A stretch of DNA of 64,000 bases from positions 84,780,213 through 84,844,212 of the forward strand of contig OW799236.1 in the NCBI GenBank assembly GCA_941918925.1. The letters run 5' to 3'. Both the position numbers and the translations under genes were made by a program. This document shows, one piece after another, positions 10,601 to 19,225 of this stretch (the first letter of the stretch is position 1; each line of letters begins with the position of its first letter). Under the pieces are notes generated by a model, which was not told the origin of the DNA, did not search any database, and saw only the letters and a list, made by a program, of their open reading frames with translations. Source of the DNA: Phyto melanocephala (lineage: Eukaryota; Arthropoda; Insecta; Diptera; Rhinophoridae).

Positions 10601-13434
10601 AATCTGGAATTAAAAGATTCGCCTCCAACATATACGGCTGCATCGAAAACGAGACGACGTTTATTACCCTTATTAACGTTGGTAATAGCAAAATGAGGTA
10701 AATACCAGGTACGATCATTCTCTTTTGTGGCCTCCTGAGGGGACAATTTTCTAGCATAGCATTTTGAAACATACTCATCTATTTTCGCTTTGTACCAGTT
10801 GGCTAAATCTTCGTCTTTTCTCATTTTCGCTTCAACACCCTGAAGTCGCTTTAATGCCACGGAGAAACTTTCCTTAAATTCGAAACTATCTTTCTTCCAT
10901 AGAAGTCCGGTTTCGTACTGGAGACCTTTTTTTAAGGTAGTTTCCACGAGTATTTTTTCAGCTTTTTCATCATCTTTAGAAACAATGGGTTTGACAACTT
11001 TCATACCAAAGCTTTCCAACGTAAAATATTCAGAGACTTGTTGTTGTATATTATTAAAATTGTGGTAATCAATCACACATACCGTGGCTTCTACTGCCTC
11101 TTCATCAGAGCCGAACAAAACATTTCCCAATCTGGTCTGATGTACGGAAAAATTATCATCTAAATTCAAAATGCTAAACGGGCGTACAAGTCCGATATGC
11201 GGCAGGCCAATCAACAGCTTAGGGATGGCATCAGAATAGTCATCAACTACGATATCGTTCAGCACAGGAAATTTTTTCTTAAATTCAGCGATATGTAGAC
11301 TTTGCGGTGGCAGTTGTAGATTTTTAGTTGTTCTAACATTTTTCATAGGCAGGCTGCATTCATCCTCATTTATATTGCTTATCTCCAAATTTGTTTTTGT
11401 TGACATTTCGTTTGATTTTTTACCACCAATCCATCCAAGTGATAAATTACTCTTTTTTCCCTGCAATCCAATTTGCTTTGCAACCTTTTCCTCTAAAAGA
11501 GATATTTTCGAACCGTCGTCGATAAATGCGATAACATTTACACAGCCGGTTGGACCTTTTAATTGTACTGGCAAAAATTTAAACAACGTTTTCCTGTCTA
11601 AGGAATAGCCAACAATCGTCGTCACAGATGCGTTTTTAACACTACTGCTTTTATCGATCATCACTAAAGTGCCATCACTATCCGGTGTCTGAATAGTGCC
11701 ATCACTATTATTTTGACGTTTTACAACAATCTTTTCATTATTGTTATTTTCTTTATTTTCATGCAGCAAACGATTGTGATATTTGGTACATTTCATCAAT
11801 CCACATTGACTGCGATTACTACACTTCTGGGAGTTATGTCCGGTATGTAGACAACTAAAGCATAAATGATTGTCCTTTACGAATTTCCATCTTTCAGCTG
11901 TAGATATATTTTTAAACCGAGTGCACTGGTTCAGGTAATGATTTTGCTTACAATTCAAGCAGTTTGGCTGACGACTTTGCTCTGTTGTTATAGCAAGAAA
12001 TGACTTTATTTTCTCACGTTTGTTATTAGCTGCCTCATGTCCACTAGTGTCGGTTTCCGTTGCCAATGAAACATACGTAGCGACTTCGTGCAGCCACATA
12101 CTAAAGTCTCGTACACTTGGGTACTGGCCCAAGTTGTTTAAGGAATATCTCACCCACTCTTCGCGCTTGATAAGAGGTAGTTTCTTGATTAACTCATCCA
12201 GTAGAGTTGGATTACACAAATGCGGAGTTGCACCAGCGTTTTCCAAGAACACAGTCAAGTTCGATACCATTGAACTAAAGTTGACAATTTCGTACATCCT
12301 GTTTCCAGGTATAGCAGGAAAGGCACGGACCTTAGAAATTTGACTGCGTATCAAAATTTGGGGTCGGCCAAAGTGAAATTCTAACGTCGTCATTACCTGG
12401 TTAACGTTTTCTGGATGGATTAAATAGGCATCGACTTTAGCTTTTGCATCACCTTTCAATGCCTTATGTAAGCGAGATAAATTTTCTAAGTTTGTGTAGT
12501 TGTAATTTTGTGTAGTTTCCCTGTAGGAGACAGAAAACATTGGCCATTGCTCTGGGTGACCATGGAACTCAGGCAGATCGTGTAACTTACGTATAGGGCG
12601 ATGTTCATAACTATGTGCGTTTGAGAATGGAGTGGCGGCGGTAGTATTAATAAACGTAGATGTTGAAGCTGAGGTTTGGCGTGTCGAGGTTGACGTAGAC
12701 GGCTGCGTTGACTGAGAAGGAATATAATTTTGTATATATGGTAAAGGCATATATGTTTGTACTGATGGTGGCGACATAAAGTTGTTGTGTACATAGGGTG
12801 ATGATACACAAGACTGTACATTATGTGACGGCATATAATTGTTGTGTTGTACAGACTGTGAAGGCACACAAGCCTGTACGTTACGTGGCGGCATATAATT
12901 GTTGTGTTGTACAGACTGTGAAGGCACACAAGCCTGTACGTTACGTGGCGGCATATAATTGTTGTGTTGTACAGACTGTGATGGCACACAATCCTGCACG
13001 TTATGTGGCGGCATACACGAATTGGAATAATAGGGAATGCTAACATTCGGACTAAATGAAGTTGGTATAGAAATATTATTAATACTTATCCTTTCCTGCG
13101 ACTGCTGGCTTGATACAGGTGTTGTGTAGTTATTCGGTGGCAGAAAAACTTTACATGCAGCTGTGGCCGATGGTACTATAGCTGAATGTGGATGTTCAAC
13201 TAATTTTCCAGCGGGTTGTTGTGGTGAAACGACTTCTGTTGGTGATGAGTTGGTTTTCTCTAATAGCATCCTTAACGACTCTTTAAGGCTACGGATTTCC
13301 TCCTTCAAATCGGCAACTAAGGGTTGTTCGACTATTGTGTTCTCGTCTTCACTTTCACTGGCGCTGCAATTTAATTGTTCTTCTTTGTCATCGGCCATGT
13401 TCCTTTTTTGTAGGCGTTTACTACGGCGGCTCAT
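7687..13434 (-). CDS. BEL/Pao Gag-Pol polyprotein (1915 aa)
   Basis: Encodes all proteins for retrotransposition in one frame, later cut by its own protease. Order: a basic N-terminus; a Pro/Gln/Asn-rich region with 20-residue repeats (about 140-220); a Gag-like DUF1759-type region (about 280-470); two CCHC knuckles (CLNCKQNHYLNQC near 490, CFSCLHTGHNSQKC near 523); an aspartic protease with DDGS near 639; reverse transcriptase with YVDD at 1051-1054; RNase H starting at D1243; and integrase with a zinc-binding HHCC region ending near 1590. The integrase acidic triad is D1628, D1690 and E1736. A C-terminal DUF5641-type tail follows. DDGS in place of DTGS/DSGS is, as I recall, seen in this superfamily. 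The start codon is the first ATG after the 43-nt leader. There is no stop or frameshift, so it may be active. It is much larger than any other intact frame here. Confidence 0.95.
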   Translation of the reverse strand: MSRRSKRLQKRNMADDKEEQLNCSASESEDENTIVEQPLVADLKEEIRSLKESLRMLLEKTNSSPTEVVSPQQPAGKLVEHPHSAIVPSATAACKVFLPPNNYTTPVSSQQSQERISINNISIPTSFSPNVSIPYYSNSCMPPHNVQDCVPSQSVQHNNYMPPRNVQACVPSQSVQHNNYMPPRNVQACVPSQSVQHNNYMPSHNVQSCVSSPYVHNNFMSPPSVQTYMPLPYIQNYIPSQSTQPSTSTSTRQTSASTSTFINTTAATPFSNAHSYEHRPIRKLHDLPEFHGHPEQWPMFSVSYRETTQNYNYTNLENLSRLHKALKGDAKAKVDAYLIHPENVNQVMTTLEFHFGRPQILIRSQISKVRAFPAIPGNRMYEIVNFSSMVSNLTVFLENAGATPHLCNPTLLDELIKKLPLIKREEWVRYSLNNLGQYPSVRDFSMWLHEVATYVSLATETDTSGHEAANNKREKIKSFLAITTEQSRQPNCLNCKQNHYLNQCTRFKNISTAERWKFVKDNHLCFSCLHTGHNSQKCSNRSQCGLMKCTKYHNRLLHENKENNNNEKIVVKRQNNSDGTIQTPDSDGTLVMIDKSSSVKNASVTTIVGYSLDRKTLFKFLPVQLKGPTGCVNVIAFIDDGSKISLLEEKVAKQIGLQGKKSNLSLGWIGGKKSNEMSTKTNLEISNINEDECSLPMKNVRTTKNLQLPPQSLHIAEFKKKFPVLNDIVVDDYSDAIPKLLIGLPHIGLVRPFSILNLDDNFSVHQTRLGNVLFGSDEEAVEATVCVIDYHNFNNIQQQVSEYFTLESFGMKVVKPIVSKDDEKAEKILVETTLKKGLQYETGLLWKKDSFEFKESFSVALKRLQGVEAKMRKDEDLANWYKAKIDEYVSKCYARKLSPQEATKENDRTWYLPHFAITNVNKGNKRRLVFDAAVYVGGESFNSRLLKGPEKYQPKPLLSILFRFRQYRIGVCADIREMFHRIRVREQDQAAQRFLWRDGDGSKPPDIYVMQAMIFGSVSSPCSAQYVKNLNATNYAKPGSRAYKAIVDCHYVDDYVDSFDTISEAVAVTKHVIDTHAYAGFDLRGFVSNSKEFLRAVTDKDLRNDDLNLTDLCGGETTMEKILGLFWSPTDDVFCFILKFARVPEAVLSGNRRPTKSEVLSMVMSIFDPFGFLANMVIRSKILLQELWRCDIEWSSPIPLQVYEKWYEWYKELENVRHVKIPRCYGLYLSNSLATIDLHIFVDASEMAFAAVSYWRICYEGNVSVTFVAGKSKCAPIKPLSIPRLELMAAVLGTRLKEAIVSSHDVKPRQIIFWSDSRTVIKWIQSDSRVYKQFVSHRIAEILEVSEIRQWRWVPGSNNPADDATRPQYFSGNSLNSRWLNGPQFLKSDTCEWPKLPGDIDVHEVDCEMRTKYTLTITNVDPLIPYGVKSRYHTLVRIRCWVVRAVKIFRCYSLGQKKSVLNLHSYLTVNEIEEAERFWCQTAQQEKFAEEYSSLKLEKPVSNGSPIYKLTPFLGHDGLIRVSGRINNAECVAQMTKQPIIMPKNHLITELIVKQYHEQFRHQNQEAICAAIRTKFWIPCLRQLVRSTKSKCQECKNRMATPKPPLMGQHPVDRLTPYVRPFTYTGVDYIGPFNVSIGRRCEKRWVALFTCLTVRAIHVEMARDLSTDAVILCIRNFINRRGVPIRIRSDRGTNFVGACKEEFALDEARLSDELTKRGIEWVFNTPANPSAGGAWERMVRCVKNVLAFTLKEKSPQAETLNSLLIEAENLVNSRPLTHLPLESSDAEPLTPNHFLLGCPNIVRTPNVGEKVVLKKQWHILQQLKQTFWKRWVLEYLPDLTRRTKWYQPVKPLQIGDVVIICDDNEARGEWKKGIVNKVFTATDGQVRSAVVKTSVGNLRRPSSKLAVLDVGGESP
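12781..13020 (-). repeat. 60-bp coding minisatellite in Gag
   Basis: Four successive 60-bp units. Those at 12841-12900 and 12901-12960 are identical, and the outer two (12781 and 12961) are diverged. In the protein they give a 20-residue repeat with the core SVQHNNYMP..NVQ.CVPSQ. The repeats keep the frame, so the unit number can change without breaking Gag. Confidence 0.92.
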
Positions 13435-13477
13435 AGAATTCCGAGAATTCTAATTTCAATAGTTAAATAATAAAAAA

Positions 13478-13873
13478 TGTTGCGGCAGCAACCTAGTGTT
13501 CAATTTTCAGTTTGAGTTATAATAAAACGCAATACTTCGTCGGATTTATTGGATTTGTTTTATTATCTAAAATATAACAATTTTAGTGTAAAATACAGCA
13601 TAAAGCTAAACAGAAAAACTTACTTAACTCTATCTTCTTCGGCGTCTTCTCTGGAATTAACGTTGTTTCAAATTTTTAAAACGATTACCCTTAAATGGGT
13701 ATCACTATACCGGGTATCGTAACTTAAAACCAGTGTAGACACGAAGTTAAATAATAATAAAAAAGAGAGTTGCCATAAGAACATTCTACCAATGGTCAAC
13801 TTTAAACAAATCATAAACAGGTAAATTAAATTCAATTTAAACGGTTACAAAATAAATACTTTAATTCGCAACA
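13478..13873 (-). repeat. 5' LTR of the BEL/Pao element
   Basis: 396 bp, the partner of the LTR at 7271-7666. In element orientation it begins TGTTGCGAATTAAAG and ends GCCGCAACA. It should carry the promoter, although I see no clear TATA box. The host duplication ACGTG follows at 13874-13878. Confidence 0.95.
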
Positions 13874-13878
13874 ACGTG

Positions 13879-14530
13879 GTTAAAGTAGGCCTGTCAAACT
13901 AATAGCCTCTAATAAAATCAATTTAAATTTTGAAACATGGTTCCGATATTTATTTAAAATCTTTATAGGTATCAAAATTATATGAATTTAAGAATAAGTC
14001 TTATATTGCAGGTGGGAGTTAAAGTTGGCGTATTACATTACCTTCCTGGTATTGATGTTATATTGGCCAGATAGACGTATTTATGAAATATTAGCATTGT
14101 ACTTATATTTTATCTATTGAAACACTGTGCGGGGTAAATTCCCGTTAACACGGATTTAAAAATTTTTAGGGATTTTTTTTTACACAAGAAATGTATCTGT
14201 GAATTCTTATTGCGGTACGCTATGTCATTTAGACGCTATCACATTTTATTCCATTCCCAAGTGACATTTTTACGTGACAAGCTTCCATTTTAAATATCAA
14301 AATCAATTGTATTAAATGCATTTTAGCAAACCTTAATTCTTCGGGCTTTTTTTTGAGTTATAGCTCTATTTCGTTTTCAACAGACAGACGGGCACACATA
14401 TCGGATCATGCTAACATGATACCAGAACTCAGAAAATAAAAATTAATATTAAACAAATTGTTGGATAAGTTACAAACGGAGTGACAAACTGATTACTTCT
14501 CTAAGTACATACATAGTTAGTAATATCTTA
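13879..14530 (-). repeat. Decayed copy of the Helentron-like family
   Basis: Read on the minus strand, 14340-14500 has the family landmarks in order: TTTGTCACTCCGTTTGTAA, CCGTCTGTCTGTTG and GAGCTATAACTC. Both termini are eroded and there are no genes. Confidence 0.35.
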
Positions 14531-15551
14531 AAGCATTATTTTATTTTAAAAATATTTTAAATAAAAAAATGTTGATGACCTTATTATAGATCGACTTTTC
14601 AGACTATAGGTTCACGAATATTTCAGTAGAAAAATCCGACTATCCTAAAGACTGCTGAACAAAAACAGTATTTTCAAGAAGTAAAGTCTCTGAATAATAA
14701 AGATCACGGCGGGATATATGATAGAGTATAAATAGGTAATTCTTTACATTGGTGCACGGTGTGTAGTGTTCATCGCACACGGTATATGATTCATAGTAAA
14801 CATATAATGATTGCAGACTTGTAGAGTTTCTACTTTATTTACTTAATCTTTATTACCCGCTAATTTAAATATTATACTTGTCAAGCGTTAGGCTAGAATT
14901 TTTACATTTAGTTGCTATATTTTGTATAAGTATTTCTAATGCTATTACACACGCATACACTTATTTAGATTTTAAATAAATGTGTACTAATAAGACAAAA
15001 TAACAGATAATGTGTAAGAAGTGAGACAAAAACCAGTATCATTTCTATTGTCTTCGTTAATGTAATTTTCATATTTAACACATCTGTTTAATACTTAGGC
15101 ATTAACAATTTAAAGTGGACTGTGACATTTTTAAGTGTATTGGGGAATTGCTGCAGAAAAATCTAGGGAAACTAAATATACTTGAGCAAATAATGTAGTA
15201 AATTTTTTATTTGTTATAATCAGCATTTATTAAAAAAAAAACATTTAGTCCAAAAGCAACAAGTTATGAATTACATGGTAATTATCTAAATTTAGTTTCA
15301 TACACTTATGTATATTCTACATCTTTAAATACATAAATAAATGGTTATGGTTTATTAAAAGATTAATCGCCTTATGTTTGTAATTAAGATAAAAGATTAA
15401 AATATTAAGATAAGGATACAACCAGGCCTGTTCGCAAATTGTGACTATCAGAAAAATGAGGCAGATTGTCTCAGAATCCAAACACATTTTTATTTATAAG
15501 AATTCTAAGTGACTTAATCATAAAACGTACCTGATATTGTCATATAAGTTT
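14531..15551. other. AT-rich stretch, nothing recognised
   Basis: Neither genes nor repeats were recognised in this stretch. Confidence 0.5.
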
Positions 15552-15951
15552 TAGGGTGATCCAACGGTTATTATTCGACCACTTTTAACCGGTTTTTTTA
15601 GCCGAATATTTTAAAATTCCCATTATTCGAATATCAAACAAACCGGTAATTGTTATGAGCTGAAGAGTAAAACAAAAGAAAAAGTTGATAAACATTCTTC
15701 AAAACATTTAAACTGCATTTTGTCACTAAAAGATTATTTAAAAAAAATAAAAACTATATATCTTTATTTGTTCTTAAATATCGATTATTTTTTGCCCATC
15801 CCTAGCCTGCAGCATATTTTGTTTGTTCTTTACTTTTGTAAATGGTTTTGAATTTATTTAAATAAACTAAACCTAAAACCGTTTTTTATTAAAAATTATT
15901 CGGAATATCCGAAAACCGGTTATATAAAAAATTCGAATAATCGATATCCCT
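15552..15951. repeat. TIR element of about 400 bp with ACCGGTT subterminal motifs
   Basis: The left end TAGGGTGATCCAACGGTTAT continues to ATTCGA and AACCGGTTTTTTTAG. The right end, reverse-complemented, gives AAGGGATATCGATTATTCGA and then AACCGGTTTTCGG. Imperfect inverted ends share ATTATTCGA and AACCGGTTTT. It is non-coding and related to the fragment at 14-140. Confidence 0.5.
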
Positions 15952-16258
15952 TATCAATTTAATTGTACAATATTAAAAAAAATAAAAACATTTTGAAGAA
16001 AAAAAAAATTAAATGCCTTAGTAAAGGTTAAATACTGGAAGTTGTTATTAATATTCTCAGTTCAATAAATAAACGTGTGTGTTTGTGTGTTTTCTAAATA
16101 CACAAAATTTGTTTTTTTAATATATGAATGTTCAAAAGTAAATATAAAATTGTTTAGCAATTTACTTGTTAAAGAAATTTTAATATTAAAATTATGTAAA
16201 TAAATAAGACTGTACTAACATAATACATGTACCAGATGACTTAAGTATTATACAAGAA
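15952..16258. other. AT-rich stretch, nothing recognised
   Basis: A and T runs with no frame or repeat structure. Confidence 0.5.
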
Positions 16259-17030
16259 AGAAGGATGGCATAAAAAATTTTGTCATTCAATTTGTAATTT
16301 CTACAATATTCATTTCATCCATAAAGTGAAGAGGGAAGTCGATTGGGCAATATTAAAAATTAAAAAGTCTAGAGAAAATTAGTATTTTAAAATGAAAATG
16401 ATTCATAATCTACTGAGTTATAAGCAGAGAATATGACTGCTTCGGATTTTTTCCATATTTTTTTTTACAAAAAAAATAAGATTTTGTCAGTACATACAAA
16501 TATTTTATCATTTGTGTTCTCAATAGGACTTCATGGGTATACGTATAAAGTTTTAAAGAAATGAATTTTTAATCAGCATAGTTGTAGGTAAAAATCTCAA
16601 CATATTAAGTTTCAAAAGCTGCTAGTTATTTCTTAGACACGATAGTGACACAAAATTCAAGTTTTAGTTCAAAAACCTATTCCTGAGAATACCTAGAAAA
16701 ACGCTTCGAAAATTGCTAAGATGTAAGCATAAATATACAACTGTTTGATATTTTAATAAAATTCGTTTTTAAAATTCAGTTGTTTTGTTTTGGTATTGTG
16801 GAAAAATTCCGAATTAAAATAATATCCAAAACAAAATGGCGAATATATGGGTTAAATTCATTCCTTTCAATCCGATCAATATGGATATCTAGAGCAAAAG
16901 CCTGAACTGAATTGATCTTATATATTTTTTCAGAAAGAGTTTTATTGTGAAAAAAATATAGTTTAACCAAATTGGAAGTTAAAAGAAAAAAGATTTGGAT
17001 GTAAATCACATCAAACAGTGTCTCAAAATT
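16259..17030 (+). repeat. Decayed L-type Helentron-like copy
   Basis: It starts with TTTTGTCATTCAATTTGTAA and CATAAAGTGAAGAGG, the remains of the shared 5' end. Further in, AAAATGGCGAATATATGGGT matches the interior of the copy at 59430-60327. The 86-codon minus-strand frame at 16776 is a chance frame in this repeat. Confidence 0.4.
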
Positions 17031-17253
17031 AAACACTATTAATAACAGTGCGTTTTTCCATCAATATAACTTAAGCTACAGCTTTTTTTTATGTCTATTT
17101 GTATTAAAATTTTTTGTTTTTTTATACTTTTTGTTGTACAATAAGTTTGAGTTTATTTTTCAAAACTAATTTTCGTTTTATTTAAACCTTTTACAGTGAA
17201 CTTTTAAAACTTAAAAAAATAAATATCATATCAGCTGAAAATTTAAAGCTTAA

Positions 17254-17371
17254 TGGTCGTATTCATAAAAAATATTTTAGGTTTATTGAAGGCTTATTTG
17301 ACAAATTTCTCTACAACATCTGTCAAATAAGCCTTTAATAAACCTAAAATATTTTTTATGAATACGGCCCT
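17254..17371. repeat. 118-bp hairpin MITE
   Basis: Left arm GGTCGTATTCATAAAAAATA and onwards to TTTGACA (about 48 bp) is almost perfectly complementary to the right arm ending ATGAATACGGCCC. The loop is only about 18 bp. The whole unit is a near-perfect hairpin without coding capacity. Confidence 0.85.
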
Positions 17372-17399
17372 AAAAACACAACAGTTTTAATTACGGACT

Positions 17400-19225
17400 T
17401 AGTGTTCTACGCCATTCTGCTTTATTATTTCTGACGCCATGTCTAATTTTTGAATTTGTTTATGGTTAGGTTAGATAAGAAATAAAAGGGGAATTGTCCG
17501 CCATTTTCTTTGGGGTGGTATCTTGGATTTTAACTTTTTATACAATTCTACTGGTCAATTCCTTTAATTTTATATTAATTTTGTACGGATTAAAGAGGTC
17601 ATAGCATTATTTACTGTATTTGACCGATAATCTGCCACTACTTTCAGATGCCATTTTGAGTTTTAAGTTTCTGATAGTAAACTGTATTCTACTGGTCAAA
17701 CCCTAAATTTGACTTATATATAAAATTGTTGTACGCCATTTTAAAGTCCCTGTCCAATGACAAATGTACTCTCCTTTCCCAAACTGCTTCAGGAAGGCAT
17801 GATTTTTATATGAGATGTCCCACTTGGTAGGGTTCTTTGATGCTCTAATTATTTGCGATTTTCACACATGGTGAATGCAGTAATATCATGTCTTTTTTAT
17901 GTGTTTATTTAGGCATCCAAAATGCGCTGAAATCATGTGTATTTTTTGCACATTTGCAATCATAAAGATGCGCCTAAATCAGGTATATTTTCTGCTCCTT
18001 TATTTGCTATTTATGTGGTACATTCGTAAAATTAAAACATGTTTTTCTATTTTTTTTTTTTGTTCAAATTTAAAAATATAAAAAAAATTCATCACCAGTA
18101 AGCAATTATTTACATATTCAATTAAAAATTATATGTTATGTTTAATTCGTAATTAAAAATTTTAATTAATTTTTAATAGGAAAATTGTCAATATAATATA
18201 ATAGTTTTATTTTATATAACTATTTATTAAAGTTTTCTTTATCGAAAAATTCATTATTTTTCCCCAACGATTCATTCTTATAGTGGAAATTTTTGCCAAT
18301 CTAAAGGCTTTTCTGACCTTTTTCAGAAAAGCTTTTTTTCTGGTATTTTCGTCAATCGTTGCTGCTAAAAAAAATAAAGTTATTGGAAAAAAACAGTCAG
18401 ATAAATTTTGAAATATTTTGAATGCTTACATTCCTGCATCCTCGTTAGCGAGAGAAGTTGCAGTAAGTTATTTTGTAAAAAATGAAATATATTTAATAGA
18501 AATTTCTGACTTCCATTTATAGCACCCTCGAATACGCTCTAATATTGCGCTATAAGAAGGCATGATTTTTTTTTTACTGCTTACCGGTACAAAATAAATT
18601 TTTGCTGGGTATGTACTTGAAATCTGTTTTTAAGCGAACTATATTTTACTAGCCAAAGCTTTTTTTCTTTTTATACCCCTATTGCTCCTGTTTTGCAATC
18701 CAAAAGCTTGAAAAATGGATTTTCGTTAGTAAATTTTAGGCAAATCCGCGAAGTATTTGTACTTTTTACTTATATCTCAGTTAGTTTAAACCCGATTTAT
18801 CAGTTTTTCTTGACAATCATTTTCGAGACTAAGGTTTGTATTTTGGTATCTAATTAGAAGCTTTAAATTCAAAAAAATTTTTTCGTCTATAACTTTCACG
18901 ATTAGTTATCTATTTGTCCAAAATTTTTCACGAATGGACCTAAGGAAAAATAAAATTTACAAATGCAATAGCAAACGTGTCTGTAAATTATGCTAGGGCT
19001 GAAAGAAGTTGATTTTTATGATAGCAGTATAGGAAAAGAAGAAGCAGTCATGTCTATTTGCTTATATTTACATTTTTGGGGGGTTTGTGCTAAATCTCAA
19101 AAGCAATTGATCGCTGGATATTTCTAAAGATTACTACCAGATATATACATATTCTACATGTGGAGTCGAAAATAAATATTTCTTAAATTACAAAAGGAAT
19201 GACAAAGCTATTATACCTTTGGCAC
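17400..19225 (-). mobile_element. L-type Helentron-like copy with an internal insertion
   Basis: Minus orientation. The 3' part (17410-17760) has GACGCCAT and CTACTGGTCAA words shared with 48750-49080. The 5' part (18640-19225) has ATCTCAGTTAGTTT, TTTTCGAGACTAAGG and CCTATAACTTT-like words shared with 49280-49500 and 54570-54740. It ends in TTGGCACCACAGGTGATGGG, the 5' hairpin. About 870 bp in the middle (17770-18640) has no partner here and may be an insertion. Confidence 0.55.

Larger units (their letters stand above)
7271..13873 (-). mobile_element. BEL/Pao LTR retrotransposon, complete and young
   Basis: Two 396-bp direct repeats (7271-7666 and 13478-13873) begin TGTTGCG and end CGCAACA. 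They differ at only two positions that I can find, about 0.5%. The element is flanked by a 5-bp direct repeat ACGTG (7266-7270 and 13874-13878), a normal target duplication for this superfamily. One uninterrupted minus-strand Gag-Pol frame fills the interior. Together these features indicate a recent insertion. It landed in the end of an old Helentron-like copy. No envelope gene is present. The leader between the 5' LTR and the start codon is only 43 nt and shows no TGG-type primer-binding site. Confidence 0.95.

Noticed and set aside
12781..13020. CRISPR-like regular repeat
   Set aside because: The units are contiguous with no spacers and lie inside a coding frame of a retrotransposon in a eukaryotic genome.
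12486..13046. 186-codon minus-strand frame overlapping Gag
   Set aside because: It is an out-of-frame shadow of the 60-bp Gag minisatellite.
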